This document shows positions 13,759-21,775 of a DNA stretch of 64,000 nucleotides, one piece after another. Position numbers and translations under genes: made by a program. The number at the start of each line of letters is the position of its first letter. Positions within the stretch are counted from its first letter, which is position 1. The stretch comes from JAAYYM01 sp035271065 (GTDB lineage Bacteria; Bacillota; Clostridia; Lachnospirales; Lachnospiraceae). The stretch is taken from contig DATESB010000132.1 of the NCBI GenBank assembly GCA_035271065.1, positions 15,850 through 79,849 of the forward strand. Reading direction: 5' to 3'. The notes beneath the pieces are model-generated. The model was not told the DNA's origin, ran no database searches, and saw only the letters and a list, made by a program, of their open reading frames with translations.

Positions 13759-16380
13759 CTATTGTTCCGCCAATGATGCCTGTGCTGCTGCAAGTCTTGC
13801 AATCGGAACTCTAAACGGTGAACAGGATACATAATCAAGTCCAACCTTATGACAGAACTCGATAGACGCCGGATCACCACCATGCTCACCACAGATACCA
13901 AGATGAATATCAGGTCTTGTAGCACGGCCCTTCTTAGCCGCCATTTCCACAAGCTGTCCAACACCGTTCTGATCCAGTTTTGCAAACGGATCTGACTCAT
14001 ATATTTTTGATTTATAATAAGCATCCAAGAACTTACCTGCATCATCACGAGAGAATCCAAATGTCATCTGTGTCAAATCGTTTGTTCCGAATGAAAAGAA
14101 CTCAGCCTCTTCTGCAATCTCATTTGCAAGTAATGCTGCTCTCGGAATTTCAATCATGGTACCTACATGGTAAACGATATCAGAATTCATTTCCTTCTTT
14201 ACAAGTTCTGCAACCTCAACAACTGCATCCTTGACAAACTTCAGTTCCTTCTTATCTCCAACAAGCGGAATCATAATTTCAGGTTCAATATCATAACCCT
14301 TTTCATTCTTCACTTCAATTGCTGCTTCCATAACCGCACGTGTCTGCATCTTGGCGATTTCAGGATAAGTAACTGCAAGACGGCATCCACGGTGTCCCAT
14401 CATCGGGTTAAACTCATGTAATGCATCACAAGTTTCCTTTACCTGCTGAACCGTTAAGTTCATGCGTTTTGCCAATTCCTCGATATCTTTCTCATCAGTC
14501 GGCACAAACTCATGAAGAGGTGGATCTAAGAAACGAATGGTAACCGGTCTGCCCTCCATTGCCTCGTAGATGCCCTTAAAGTCATCCTTCTGATAAGGAG
14601 TCAATCCAATCAACGCCTCTGTACGCTCTTCTACCGTGGTAGACAAAATCATCTGACGAATCTTCGGAATTCTTTCAGGTTCAAAGAACATATGCTCTGT
14701 ACGGCAAAGTCCGATACCCTCTGCTCCAAGTTTTACAGCATTTCTTGCATCTGCCGGTGTGTCTGCATTGGTTCTGACCTGTAACTTTCTGTATTTATCA
14801 GCCCAGCCCATGATACGTCCGAAATTACCGCCTATCTGTGCTTCTTCTGTCTGGATATCTCCCAGATAAATCTTACCTGTGGAACCGTCCAGTGAAATGT
14901 AATCACCTTCTACAATCGTCTCGCCGCCCAGTTTGAATACTTTGGCTGCTTCATCAATCTGAATTTCACCACATCCTGATACACATGCTGTTCCCATGCC
15001 ACGCGCCACAACTGCTGCATGAGATGTCATACCGCCACGTACTGTTAAGATACCTTCTGCTGCGTGCATACCTTCAATATCTTCCGGAGAAGTTTCAAGT
15101 CTGACAAGGACAACTCTCTCGCCTGCTTCATGATGTGCCTTTGCTTCATCTGCTGTAAAGTAAACACGTCCTGCAGCCGCACCCGGTGAAGCCGGAAGTG
15201 CCTGTCCCAGTAACTTACCGTCTTTTAATGCCTGTGGTACAAACGTCGGATGTAACAACTGGTCAAGAGATTTTGCTTCAATTCTCATAACTGCTTCTTC
15301 CGGTGTAATCTTGCCCTCATCTACAAGGTCACATGCAATCTGTAATGCTGCCGGAGCAGTTCTCTTACCGTTACGTGTCTGTAAGAAGAATAACTTCTCA
15401 TCTTCAATCGTAAATTCCATATCCTGCATATCGCAATAGTGATTTTCAAGTCTGTTTGCAATCTCCATGAATTGCTTGTACACATTCGGCATATCCTCTT
15501 CCAGCTTTGTAATCGGCTGAGGAGTTCTGATACCTGCAACAACATCTTCTCCCTGTGCATTGATTAAGTACTCGCCGAAGATACCCTTGGCGCCTGTGGA
15601 CGGATTTCTGGTAAATGCAACACCTGTACCGGATTTGTTACCTGTATTACCGAATACCATTGCCTGAACGCTGACTGCCGTACCCCAGTCGCCCGGAATA
15701 TCATTCATTCTTCTGTATACGATTGCTCTTGGATTATCCCATGAACGGAATACTGCTTTTACAGCTTCCATCAACTGTACTTTCGGATCCTGCGGGAACT
15801 CTTCGCCCATTTTCTCTTTATAAATTGCTTTATACTTTGCAATCACTTCTTTCAAATCATCTGCTGTCAAATCAGTATCGAATTTTGCACCTTTGGCTTC
15901 TTTGATTTCATCCAAAATACCTTCAAAGAATGTCTTGCTCATTTCCATAACAACATCCGAGAACATCTGGATAAATCTTCTGTAAGAATCATATGCAAAT
16001 CTCGGATTACCTGTCTTCTTTGCAAATCCTTCCACTGCAATATCATTCAGTCCCAGGTTCAATATGGTATCCATCATACCCGGCATAGATGCGCGAGCAC
16101 CTGAACGAACTGAAACAAGCAACGGATTCTCGGTATCACCGAATTTTTTGCCCTGCTGTTCCTCTAATTTAGCCAATGCTTCAAATATCTGACTCTTAAT
16201 CTCGTCATTTACAGTTTTGCCGCTATTATAATAGTCTGTACACGCCTCTGTTGTAACCGTAAAGCCCTGCGGTATCGGCAATCCGAGATTGGTCATCTCA
16301 GCCAGATTGCAGCCTTTACCTCCTAACAGATTGCGCATTTGTGCGCTTCCTTCCTTGAATAAATAAACCCATTTTGCCAT
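13759..16380 (-). CDS. ppdK: Pyruvate, phosphate dikinase
   Basis: An 873-residue enzyme that interconverts pyruvate, ATP and Pi with PEP, AMP and PPi; in gut anaerobes it can serve glycolysis with PPi or gluconeogenesis. Order of domains is normal: N-terminal ATP-grasp domain (WVYLFKEGSAQMRNLLGGKG, RSGARASMPGMMDTILNLGL), phosphohistidine domain with GGMTSHAAVVARGMG (catalytic His near 453), and the PEP/pyruvate barrel with GTNDLTQMTFGFSRDD and IHLGICGEHGGDP (catalytic Cys near 833). Length matches the family. ATG has GGGAGG upstream. A 219-base leader contains a small ORF overlapping an intrinsic terminator, which suggests attenuation. Confidence 0.97.
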   Translation of the reverse strand: MAKWVYLFKEGSAQMRNLLGGKGCNLAEMTNLGLPIPQGFTVTTEACTDYYNSGKTVNDEIKSQIFEALAKLEEQQGKKFGDTENPLLVSVRSGARASMPGMMDTILNLGLNDIAVEGFAKKTGNPRFAYDSYRRFIQMFSDVVMEMSKTFFEGILDEIKEAKGAKFDTDLTADDLKEVIAKYKAIYKEKMGEEFPQDPKVQLMEAVKAVFRSWDNPRAIVYRRMNDIPGDWGTAVSVQAMVFGNTGNKSGTGVAFTRNPSTGAKGIFGEYLINAQGEDVVAGIRTPQPITKLEEDMPNVYKQFMEIANRLENHYCDMQDMEFTIEDEKLFFLQTRNGKRTAPAALQIACDLVDEGKITPEEAVMRIEAKSLDQLLHPTFVPQALKDGKLLGQALPASPGAAAGRVYFTADEAKAHHEAGERVVLVRLETSPEDIEGMHAAEGILTVRGGMTSHAAVVARGMGTACVSGCGEIQIDEAAKVFKLGGETIVEGDYISLDGSTGKIYLGDIQTEEAQIGGNFGRIMGWADKYRKLQVRTNADTPADARNAVKLGAEGIGLCRTEHMFFEPERIPKIRQMILSTTVEERTEALIGLTPYQKDDFKGIYEAMEGRPVTIRFLDPPLHEFVPTDEKDIEELAKRMNLTVQQVKETCDALHEFNPMMGHRGCRLAVTYPEIAKMQTRAVMEAAIEVKNEKGYDIEPEIMIPLVGDKKELKFVKDAVVEVAELVKKEMNSDIVYHVGTMIEIPRAALLANEIAEEAEFFSFGTNDLTQMTFGFSRDDAGKFLDAYYKSKIYESDPFAKLDQNGVGQLVEMAAKKGRATRPDIHLGICGEHGGDPASIEFCHKVGLDYVSCSPFRVPIARLAAAQASLAEQ

Positions 16381-16433
16381 TCTTATCTTCCTCCCTTAAA
16401 GTTTTATCAATCCAATGGATGATTCCGATATAT

Positions 16434-16475
16434 AAAAAAGCCAAATTTCCCCCCTTGGGCTAATTTGGCTTTTTT
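16434..16475 (-). terminator. Attenuator-like terminator in the ppdK leader
   Basis: AAAAAAGCCAAATT (16475-16462) pairs perfectly with AATTTGGCTTTTTT (16447-16434), a 14-bp stem with a 14-base loop that can pair further (CCC/GGG), and a T-run. It lies between promoter and ppdK start, so it would stop transcription before the gene. Confidence 0.75.
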
Positions 16476-16534
16476 CCAATATAAGTATTCACTGTCCGCT
16501 CCATTGCGCGCAATCGAATATCCAATCGAATCAT
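16460..16534 (-). CDS. Putative ppdK leader peptide (24 residues)
   Basis: ATG at 16534-16532 follows AAAAGGA with 7 bases between, a good ribosome site. The frame reads MIRLDIRLRAMERTVNTYIG then KKPN and stops at TAG (16462-16460). Codons 21-24 and the stop form the 5' arm of the terminator stem at 16434-16475, so a ribosome at the stop codon would keep the terminator from folding. It begins about 65 bases after the predicted transcript start. The peptide is Arg-rich (5 of 24) and matches no family known to me. Regulation by translation of this ORF is an inference. Confidence 0.45.
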   Translation of the reverse strand: MIRLDIRLRAMERTVNTYIGKKPN

Positions 16535-16684
16535 ATAAAAATCCTTTTCAATGTATTTATGAGACAAACTATAACGGTTAAACTGTCCTCGTCTCACGAA
16601 CAAAATTATATCATATGGACCTCTACATGTCTAGCATTTTTTTGCACTTTTGATTCAAATTGGTAATTTACGATTAAAATAATG
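16476..16684. other. Promoter-proximal part of the ppdK leader and glyS-ppdK gap
   Basis: The 304-base gap between ppdK and glyS holds, on the minus strand, the glyS end repeat, the ppdK promoter, a possible leader hairpin TGAGAC/GTCTCA (16591-16596 with 16560-16565), the leader ORF and the attenuator. No known riboswitch was recognised in it. Confidence 0.5.
16605..16633 (-). promoter_or_regulatory. ppdK promoter
   Basis: TAGACA (16633-16628) and TATAAT (16610-16605) are 17 bases apart. The -35 overlaps the inverted repeat that follows glyS. Confidence 0.75.
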
Positions 16685-16689
16685 CTAGA
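16630..16689. repeat. Inverted repeat at the end of glyS
   Basis: TCTAGCATT (16630-16638) and AATGCTAGA (16681-16689) are perfect complements; the right arm includes the glyS stop codon. The 42-base loop is AT-rich. It may act as a weak terminator or 3'-end stabiliser for the glyS operon. Confidence 0.4.
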
Positions 16690-18073
16690 ACGTAAATTTG
16701 TCTTCAAAATATCTCTTCAAATCTTCTATCTTAATTCTTTCCTGCGCCATAGTATCACGCTCACGTACGGTTACCATGCCGTCTTCTTCTGACTCAAAGT
16801 CATAAGTAACACAGAAAGGTGTTCCGATTTCGTCCTGTCTTCTGTAACGTTTTCCGATATTTCCTCTGTCATCAAACTCACAGTTATAAGTCTTGGAGAG
16901 TTCTGCAAATATCTTCTCAGCACCTTCATTTAGTTTCTTTGATAACGGAAGCACACCTATCTTAATCGGTGCCAATGCCGGATGGAAATGAAGAACTGTT
17001 CTGACATCTCCCTCTCCGATTTCTTCTTCATCATATGCACCACACAAGAATGCAAGGAACATTCGCTCTACACCAAGTGACGGCTCAATGACATACGGTA
17101 TGTACTTCTCACGTTTCTCATCATCAAAGTACGTTAAGTCTTCACCTGATACAGTCTGGTGCTGTGTTAAGTCATAATCTGTTCTGTCTGCAATACCCCA
17201 AAGTTCTCCCCATCCAAACGGGAACAAGAACTCAATATCAGATGTTGCTTTGGAATAGAAAGATAATTCCTCAGCATCATGATCTCTCACACGCATTTCT
17301 TCTTCTTTCATGCCAAGTGATTGTAAGAAATCAATACAATATTTCTTCCAATATGCAAACCATTCAAGGTCGGTATCCGGTTCGCAGAAGAATTCCATCT
17401 CCATTTGCTCGAATTCACGTACACGGAAGATAAAGTTACCCGGTGTAATCTCATTACGGAAAGACTTACCCACCTGACAGATACCAAACGGAATTTTCTT
17501 TCTGGAAGTACGCTGTACGTTCTTAAAGTTAACAAAAATACCCTGTGCTGTCTCAGGTCTTAAGTATACTGTATTCTTGGCATCCTCGGTAACACCCTGG
17601 AATGTCTTAAACATCAAATTGAATTGACGAATATCTGTAAAGTTATGCTTGCCGCAAGTCGGACACGGAATATTGTTTTCACGAATATATTCCATCATTT
17701 GCTCCTGTGTCCAGCCGTCTACGGAGCCGTCAAGTGTCAATCCCTTTTCAGCTGCATAATCTTCAATAATCTTATCTGCACGGAATCTCTCGTGGCATTC
17801 TTTACAATCCATTAAAGGATCTGAAAAACTACCCAGATGTCCTGATGCAACCCATGTCTGCGGGTTCATCAATATTGCACAATCAACGCCGACATTATAG
17901 GGGCTTTCCATAACAAATTTCTGCCACCATGCCTTCTTGATATTATTCTTGAGTTCTACACCGAGATTACCGAAATCCCATGTATTGGCTAATCCACCGT
18001 AAATCTCTGAGCCGGGATATACAAAGCCCCTTGATTTGGCTAACGCTACGATTTTTTCCATTGTCTTTTCCAT
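16685..18073 (-). CDS. glyS: Glycine--tRNA ligase (alpha2 type)
   Basis: A 462-residue class II synthetase of the homodimeric type (sometimes glyQS), charging tRNA-Gly. It starts MEKTMEKIVALAKSRGFVYP and contains GGLANTWDFGNLGVELKNNI, the zinc-like pair CKECHERF and CPTCGKHNF, motif 2 region (FRNEITPGNFIFRVREFEQ), and motif 3 EPSLGVERMFLAFL; a C-terminal anticodon-binding domain follows (KIGVLPLSKKLNEGA). Length is normal. ATG at 18073 has AGAGGAA upstream. Last gene of the DUF4349-era-recO operon, only 24 bases after the lipoprotein gene, so no T-box precedes it. Confidence 0.96.
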   Translation of the reverse strand: MEKTMEKIVALAKSRGFVYPGSEIYGGLANTWDFGNLGVELKNNIKKAWWQKFVMESPYNVGVDCAILMNPQTWVASGHLGSFSDPLMDCKECHERFRADKIIEDYAAEKGLTLDGSVDGWTQEQMMEYIRENNIPCPTCGKHNFTDIRQFNLMFKTFQGVTEDAKNTVYLRPETAQGIFVNFKNVQRTSRKKIPFGICQVGKSFRNEITPGNFIFRVREFEQMEMEFFCEPDTDLEWFAYWKKYCIDFLQSLGMKEEEMRVRDHDAEELSFYSKATSDIEFLFPFGWGELWGIADRTDYDLTQHQTVSGEDLTYFDDEKREKYIPYVIEPSLGVERMFLAFLCGAYDEEEIGEGDVRTVLHFHPALAPIKIGVLPLSKKLNEGAEKIFAELSKTYNCEFDDRGNIGKRYRRQDEIGTPFCVTYDFESEEDGMVTVRERDTMAQERIKIEDLKRYFEDKFTF

Positions 18074-18097
18074 TTTTCATTCCTCTATTCGTTTTTA

Positions 18098-18697
18098 TTA
18101 TCTAAATACAAGATACGCCGGTCCCGCTGCTTCATCAGAAATCCTTGCTTCTTTGTCACTGATGATTTCCACATTGGCACTGGTGTATAATATCTTCTTA
18201 TATAACACAACATTCACAGGATTATCTATAATGAGAATCTTATACTTTCCCTTTTCCAAAAGATCTTCTTTAGAGAGTGTCTCTTCTCCCTCTGTGCTCT
18301 TCATAACAACATCCAAATCAATTCCAGCTTCATATGCTTCATTGATGCTCCCCAGAAAAAACTGCGCCTGATTAAAATCAGCATAATCCTGACCTGTCTT
18401 AAAGTCGACAAACACCTTAGCCACTCCGGAACTCACATCAAATCTGGAAACAACTGCTGCATCTTCTTGCCCAACTTCTGCATTATATGCTGCAACTTCT
18501 TCATCTAACATTGATTGCAGCTCCAAGGCACTGTAGTAGCCTTGCTCAAAACTTTCCACAATGGCATCCGTAACCTTCCCATTCTTCTGTACAAATACAG
18601 TTGTTGTCTCAATGTCAGGTTCCTTCTCTGCACATCCGCCGAGACAAAAAATCACTGCACATGCGATAAGCAATATCATACCCTTTATTCTCTTCAT
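18098..18697 (-). CDS. Lipoprotein of unknown function
   Basis: A protein of about 199 residues with a lipoprotein signal peptide: MKRIKGMILLIACAVIFCLGGC, lipobox LGGC with the modified Cys at residue 22. The mature part is acidic, with FVQKNGKVTDAIVESF and SGVAKVFVDFKTGQDYADFN; this is somewhat like extracellular GerMN-type domains but I do not assign it. The ATG at 18697 is preferred because GGGAGGTGAG lies immediately upstream; upstream in-frame codons lack such a site. It lies between recO and glyS in one operon. It probably sits on the outer face of the membrane. Confidence 0.8.
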   Translation of the reverse strand: MKRIKGMILLIACAVIFCLGGCAEKEPDIETTTVFVQKNGKVTDAIVESFEQGYYSALELQSMLDEEVAAYNAEVGQEDAAVVSRFDVSSGVAKVFVDFKTGQDYADFNQAQFFLGSINEAYEAGIDLDVVMKSTEGEETLSKEDLLEKGKYKILIIDNPVNVVLYKKILYTSANVEIISDKEARISDEAAGPAYLVFR

Positions 18698-18763
18698 ATA
18701 TTGCTCACCTCCCGAATTTTGGTTTTTAAGAAGCACACCATACGTTATTATAACCAAGTTGCC

Positions 18764-19420
18764 TTAGTTTTTCAACATACAATTTTCCATAATACTAAGA
18801 CTTTTGAAGTTTTTATCAATATAGTTCTTTCGATATCTGTCCGCTAACAACTTGATTTCAGATAATACATCATCAGAAACTGTAAAGGTATATAACTTTT
18901 CAATCGGTGCATCCACTATGAATTCTATTGCATACACGGCACTTTCGCTCAATTTCGTATCACTCGGTATTCCGGGAAACTCACCATTTACAACCATCGA
19001 CTTTATCTCGTATATGTAACGAACCAGTTCATGGCTAAGTGATTTGGATGAGATAGCACGCAGAGATTGAAACAACAGTTTCAGCATTTCCTTCTCATCA
19101 TTGTTTTCTCGTGTATAATAATCCGCATACTCCATAAAATACATGCCGATATAAGCCGCTTCAAAATCCGTGCGTAGTTCTTCAAAATAGTGGCTGATAT
19201 CAGCCTCAATGATATTATATGATTTTCCTTCATAAAGTTTAAACGTACCAAAAGAAAAAGGATTGGTCCCTGCCATCAGGCGGCTGTTCTGCCGTCTTGC
19301 GCCTTTCGCAAAAGCAGTTATCTTTCCTCTTTCTTTTGTAAGTATGACCACTCTTTTGTCATATTCACCGATAGGACCCGCCTGCAGCACCATTCCCGTC
19401 AGTAAAATGTAATCTCTCAC
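18764..19420 (-). CDS. recO: DNA repair protein RecO
   Basis: A 218-residue RecO, which anneals DNA strands and helps load RecA in the RecFOR pathway. The N-terminal OB fold is clear: MVLQAGPIGEYDKRVVILTK, GKITAFAKGARRQNS, NPFSFGTFKLYEGKSYNII; the helical region follows (YIGMYFMEYADYYTREN). It is shorter than the usual 240-260 and shows only one Cys near the end, so the C-terminal zinc-binding loop of some RecO proteins is absent. GTG at 19420 is preceded by GGAGG with 10 bases between and overlaps yqzL by 56 bases. Part of the era operon, as in many Firmicutes. Confidence 0.93.
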   Translation of the reverse strand: MRDYILLTGMVLQAGPIGEYDKRVVILTKERGKITAFAKGARRQNSRLMAGTNPFSFGTFKLYEGKSYNIIEADISHYFEELRTDFEAAYIGMYFMEYADYYTRENNDEKEMLKLLFQSLRAISSKSLSHELVRYIYEIKSMVVNGEFPGIPSDTKLSESAVYAIEFIVDAPIEKLYTFTVSDDVLSEIKLLADRYRKNYIDKNFKSLSIMENCMLKN

Positions 19421-19574
19421 TTGTTGTTATGCCTCCGTCCGGCTCCTGTTCCCTTGTATTCTGCACCTCTGTCCGTGCAAGCATGGCTTCTTCTTCCACC
19501 CTGCTTCTATATTGCAAATAATCATTAATACTGCCTGAACTTTCAAATTGCATCCAATCTTTTTCTGCTTTCAT
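19365..19574 (-). CDS. yqzL: YqzL-like small protein
   Basis: A 69-residue frame between era and recO. The first 30 residues (MKAEKDWMQFESSGSINDYL) match the pattern of YqzL, a small conserved Firmicute protein encoded in the same place, with its W..F..SG.I..YL core. The acidic, low-complexity tail probably has no fixed fold. ATG follows GGGAGTACC. The last 56 bases overlap the beginning of recO in another frame, and its GGAGG codons serve as the recO ribosome site, implying coupled translation. Function unknown. Confidence 0.7.
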   Translation of the reverse strand: MKAEKDWMQFESSGSINDYLQYRSRVEEEAMLARTEVQNTREQEPDGGITTSERLHFTDGNGAAGGSYR

Positions 19575-19640
19575 ACGGTACTCCCTCTACTACATGTTTT
19601 TCGTTTGCTTCACAATATAGGGTGTACCTTTTTCGAATAA

Positions 19641-20543
19641 TTACACTGTATCTTTTTGGTTATAACCAAAATTCTTTAACAGAAAATCGCTGTCACGCCA
19701 ATCTTTCTTGACTTTAACCCAAAGTTGCAGGTTTACCTTACTTTCTAACATCTCTTCAATCTGATATCGCGCCGCCGAGCCGATTTTCTTTAACATGGCT
19801 CCGCCTTTTCCTATGATAATACCCTTATGTGAATCACGCTCACAGATGATAGTTGCCTCAATATCTACAATCTTTGGTCGATACTTCATACTTTCAATAG
19901 AAACTGCAATCCCGTGCGGTATCTCTTCGTCCAAGCACTGTAATGCCTTTTCACGAATAAACTCTGCCACAATTTGACGTTCCGGCTGGTCTGTTATGGT
20001 ATCTTCATCGTAAAACGGTTCTCCGTAAGGAAGATATTTCATAATCAACTCAATCAGTTTGTCTGTATTCTCACCCTTCAGTGCCGATACCGGAATAATT
20101 TCCGCAAAATCGCAGATATCCTTATAGGCATCTATAAAGCGAAGAATTTCCTCATGCTTTACCGTATCAATCTTATTAATGACAAGAATAATCGGCGTCT
20201 TTACTTTTCCGAGTTTTTCAGCAATACTTCTCTCACCCGCCCCGATAAAGGTAGACGGTTCTACTAACCATAGTACTACATCTACTTCCGAAAAAGTTCT
20301 CGTTGCCGTGGATACCATATAGTCCCCAAGTCGGTTCTTTGCCTTGTGTATTCCCGGTGTATCGACAAATACAATCTGCCCTACATCACTTGTATAAACC
20401 GTTTGTATTCTGTTTCTTGTTGTCTGTGGCTTATTGGAAGTAATCGCAATCTTCTGACCGATTAAATGATTCATCAGCGTAGATTTCCCTACATTCGGTC
20501 TGCCAATCAGTGTTGCAAAGCCTGATTTGTATTGTGCATTCAT
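19641..20543 (-). CDS. era: GTPase Era
   Basis: A 300-residue ribosome-assembly GTPase that binds 16S rRNA near its 3' end. The G motifs are in order: GRPNVGKST (G1, residues 14-22), a switch Thr in KPQTTRNRI, DTPGIH (G3), NKID (G4, near 124), VSAL (G5). The C-terminal KH domain carries IIGKGGAMLKKIG near 245-257. Length matches. ATG at 20543 has TAGGAG upstream, 9 bases after the end of the DUF4349 gene. Operon partner of yqzL and recO. Confidence 0.97.
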   Translation of the reverse strand: MNAQYKSGFATLIGRPNVGKSTLMNHLIGQKIAITSNKPQTTRNRIQTVYTSDVGQIVFVDTPGIHKAKNRLGDYMVSTATRTFSEVDVVLWLVEPSTFIGAGERSIAEKLGKVKTPIILVINKIDTVKHEEILRFIDAYKDICDFAEIIPVSALKGENTDKLIELIMKYLPYGEPFYDEDTITDQPERQIVAEFIREKALQCLDEEIPHGIAVSIESMKYRPKIVDIEATIICERDSHKGIIIGKGGAMLKKIGSAARYQIEEMLESKVNLQLWVKVKKDWRDSDFLLKNFGYNQKDTV

Positions 20544-20552
20544 AGTATGCTC

Positions 20553-21650
20553 CTATTTCTGTGTTGTATCATTCTGCTGTGCGGCCTGTTGCGCCTGTGC
20601 CTGTGCAGATTGCTGTTGTAATTCTGTCTTTAACTGTGCCGCTGCTACCTGCTGAGCCTGCGTTCTTGCCTGCTGTTCCGCAATTTGCTGCGCTTTTTTC
20701 TTCTTATTACGCTTCACAATCAATCTGATAATCAGAACAATTGCTGTAATGACAATCGCCCATATAATCAAGTAAGGAATTGCAATAATGAAGCCGACGC
20801 CAAAGTCCAAAAGCCCTTCTGCCACATCATAAATACTCTCTGCAAAACCGACTCTAATCTTATCCCATCTGCTTTCTTCCACCTGCGGTGTCAGTCTCTT
20901 CACTTCATTTATGTATAAGTATACAGTACTGAAATCAACCAAATTATCATAGGTACGCAGTTGTGATTCATACGACTCTAACTGATATCTAACCTCAGTC
21001 ATTCTGCTTTCCAGTGCGATAATCGTTTCTAAATCTTCTGCCTCTTCTAGCAGTTCCTGCAATCTCTCCTGCTCTACCTTCAGTGAATCTCTGCGTGACT
21101 TTGTATCCACATATTGTAATGTAATATCCTCTGCACTCTCGCTCTTATTGGTGACATTCGAAATCTCTGAAACCTCTGAAACAAATGCATCTAACTTTGC
21201 ACTTGGTACACGGATGGTCATACTTGCATATCTGTTTGAAGAATCATCATAATAAGTTCTTCCGCTGACACTCGTCGATTCAGCGTATCCGCCAAGGTCT
21301 TCAATTCTCTGATTGATTTTCTGCATCAGTGTATCAAATTCCTCTGTCTCAACGTCCATATTAACCGTCTTGATTAACTTACGGTTTGCAGCAACGGACT
21401 GTGTTTCAGAACCTTCAACAGTTGTCGCCTCCTCTTCCGGTGTCTCTGCTGTTCCGGTATCATAAGACCCCTCTGTCGCCATTGCCGCTTCATTCATGTA
21501 AATATCATCCGTTGCATATGCTTCCTCCGCAACCGGCATTGCTTCTGCTGACGCATAATCCATTGACGTAGCCTTGGAACTTCCACATCCTGCAATGACA
21601 CTCACTACCAACAAAGCACTCATCAATCCAACTATTAGTTTCTTCTTCAT
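20553..21650 (-). CDS. DUF4349 domain-containing lipoprotein
   Basis: A 365-residue membrane-bound protein. It has a lipoprotein signal (MKKKLIVGLMSALLVVSVIAGC), an acidic low-complexity linker to about residue 85, then the DUF4349 core (RKLIKTVNMDVETEEFDTLM, LGGYAESTSVSGR, TIRVPSAKLDAFVSEVSE) with a coiled coil near 190-230 (VEQERLQELLEEAEDLE). A transmembrane segment near 285-310 is followed by a basic KRNKKKK patch and a Gln/Ala-rich cytoplasmic tail of about 45 residues. So it is anchored twice: lipid outside, helix through the membrane. DUF4349 proteins have no proven function. ATG has GGGAGG upstream. First gene of the era operon. Confidence 0.85.
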   Translation of the reverse strand: MKKKLIVGLMSALLVVSVIAGCGSSKATSMDYASAEAMPVAEEAYATDDIYMNEAAMATEGSYDTGTAETPEEEATTVEGSETQSVAANRKLIKTVNMDVETEEFDTLMQKINQRIEDLGGYAESTSVSGRTYYDDSSNRYASMTIRVPSAKLDAFVSEVSEISNVTNKSESAEDITLQYVDTKSRRDSLKVEQERLQELLEEAEDLETIIALESRMTEVRYQLESYESQLRTYDNLVDFSTVYLYINEVKRLTPQVEESRWDKIRVGFAESIYDVAEGLLDFGVGFIIAIPYLIIWAIVITAIVLIIRLIVKRNKKKKAQQIAEQQARTQAQQVAAAQLKTELQQQSAQAQAQQAAQQNDTTQK

Positions 21651-21775
21651 CTCATTTCCTCCCTTTCGACCGCCCTGCGATCAAGCACATATTAACTGCC
21701 GTATTCGGCATCGTATTTGTTGTTATAATCAATACGTATGCCACCCTCATTATTTATGGTACTTTTATGAAATTA

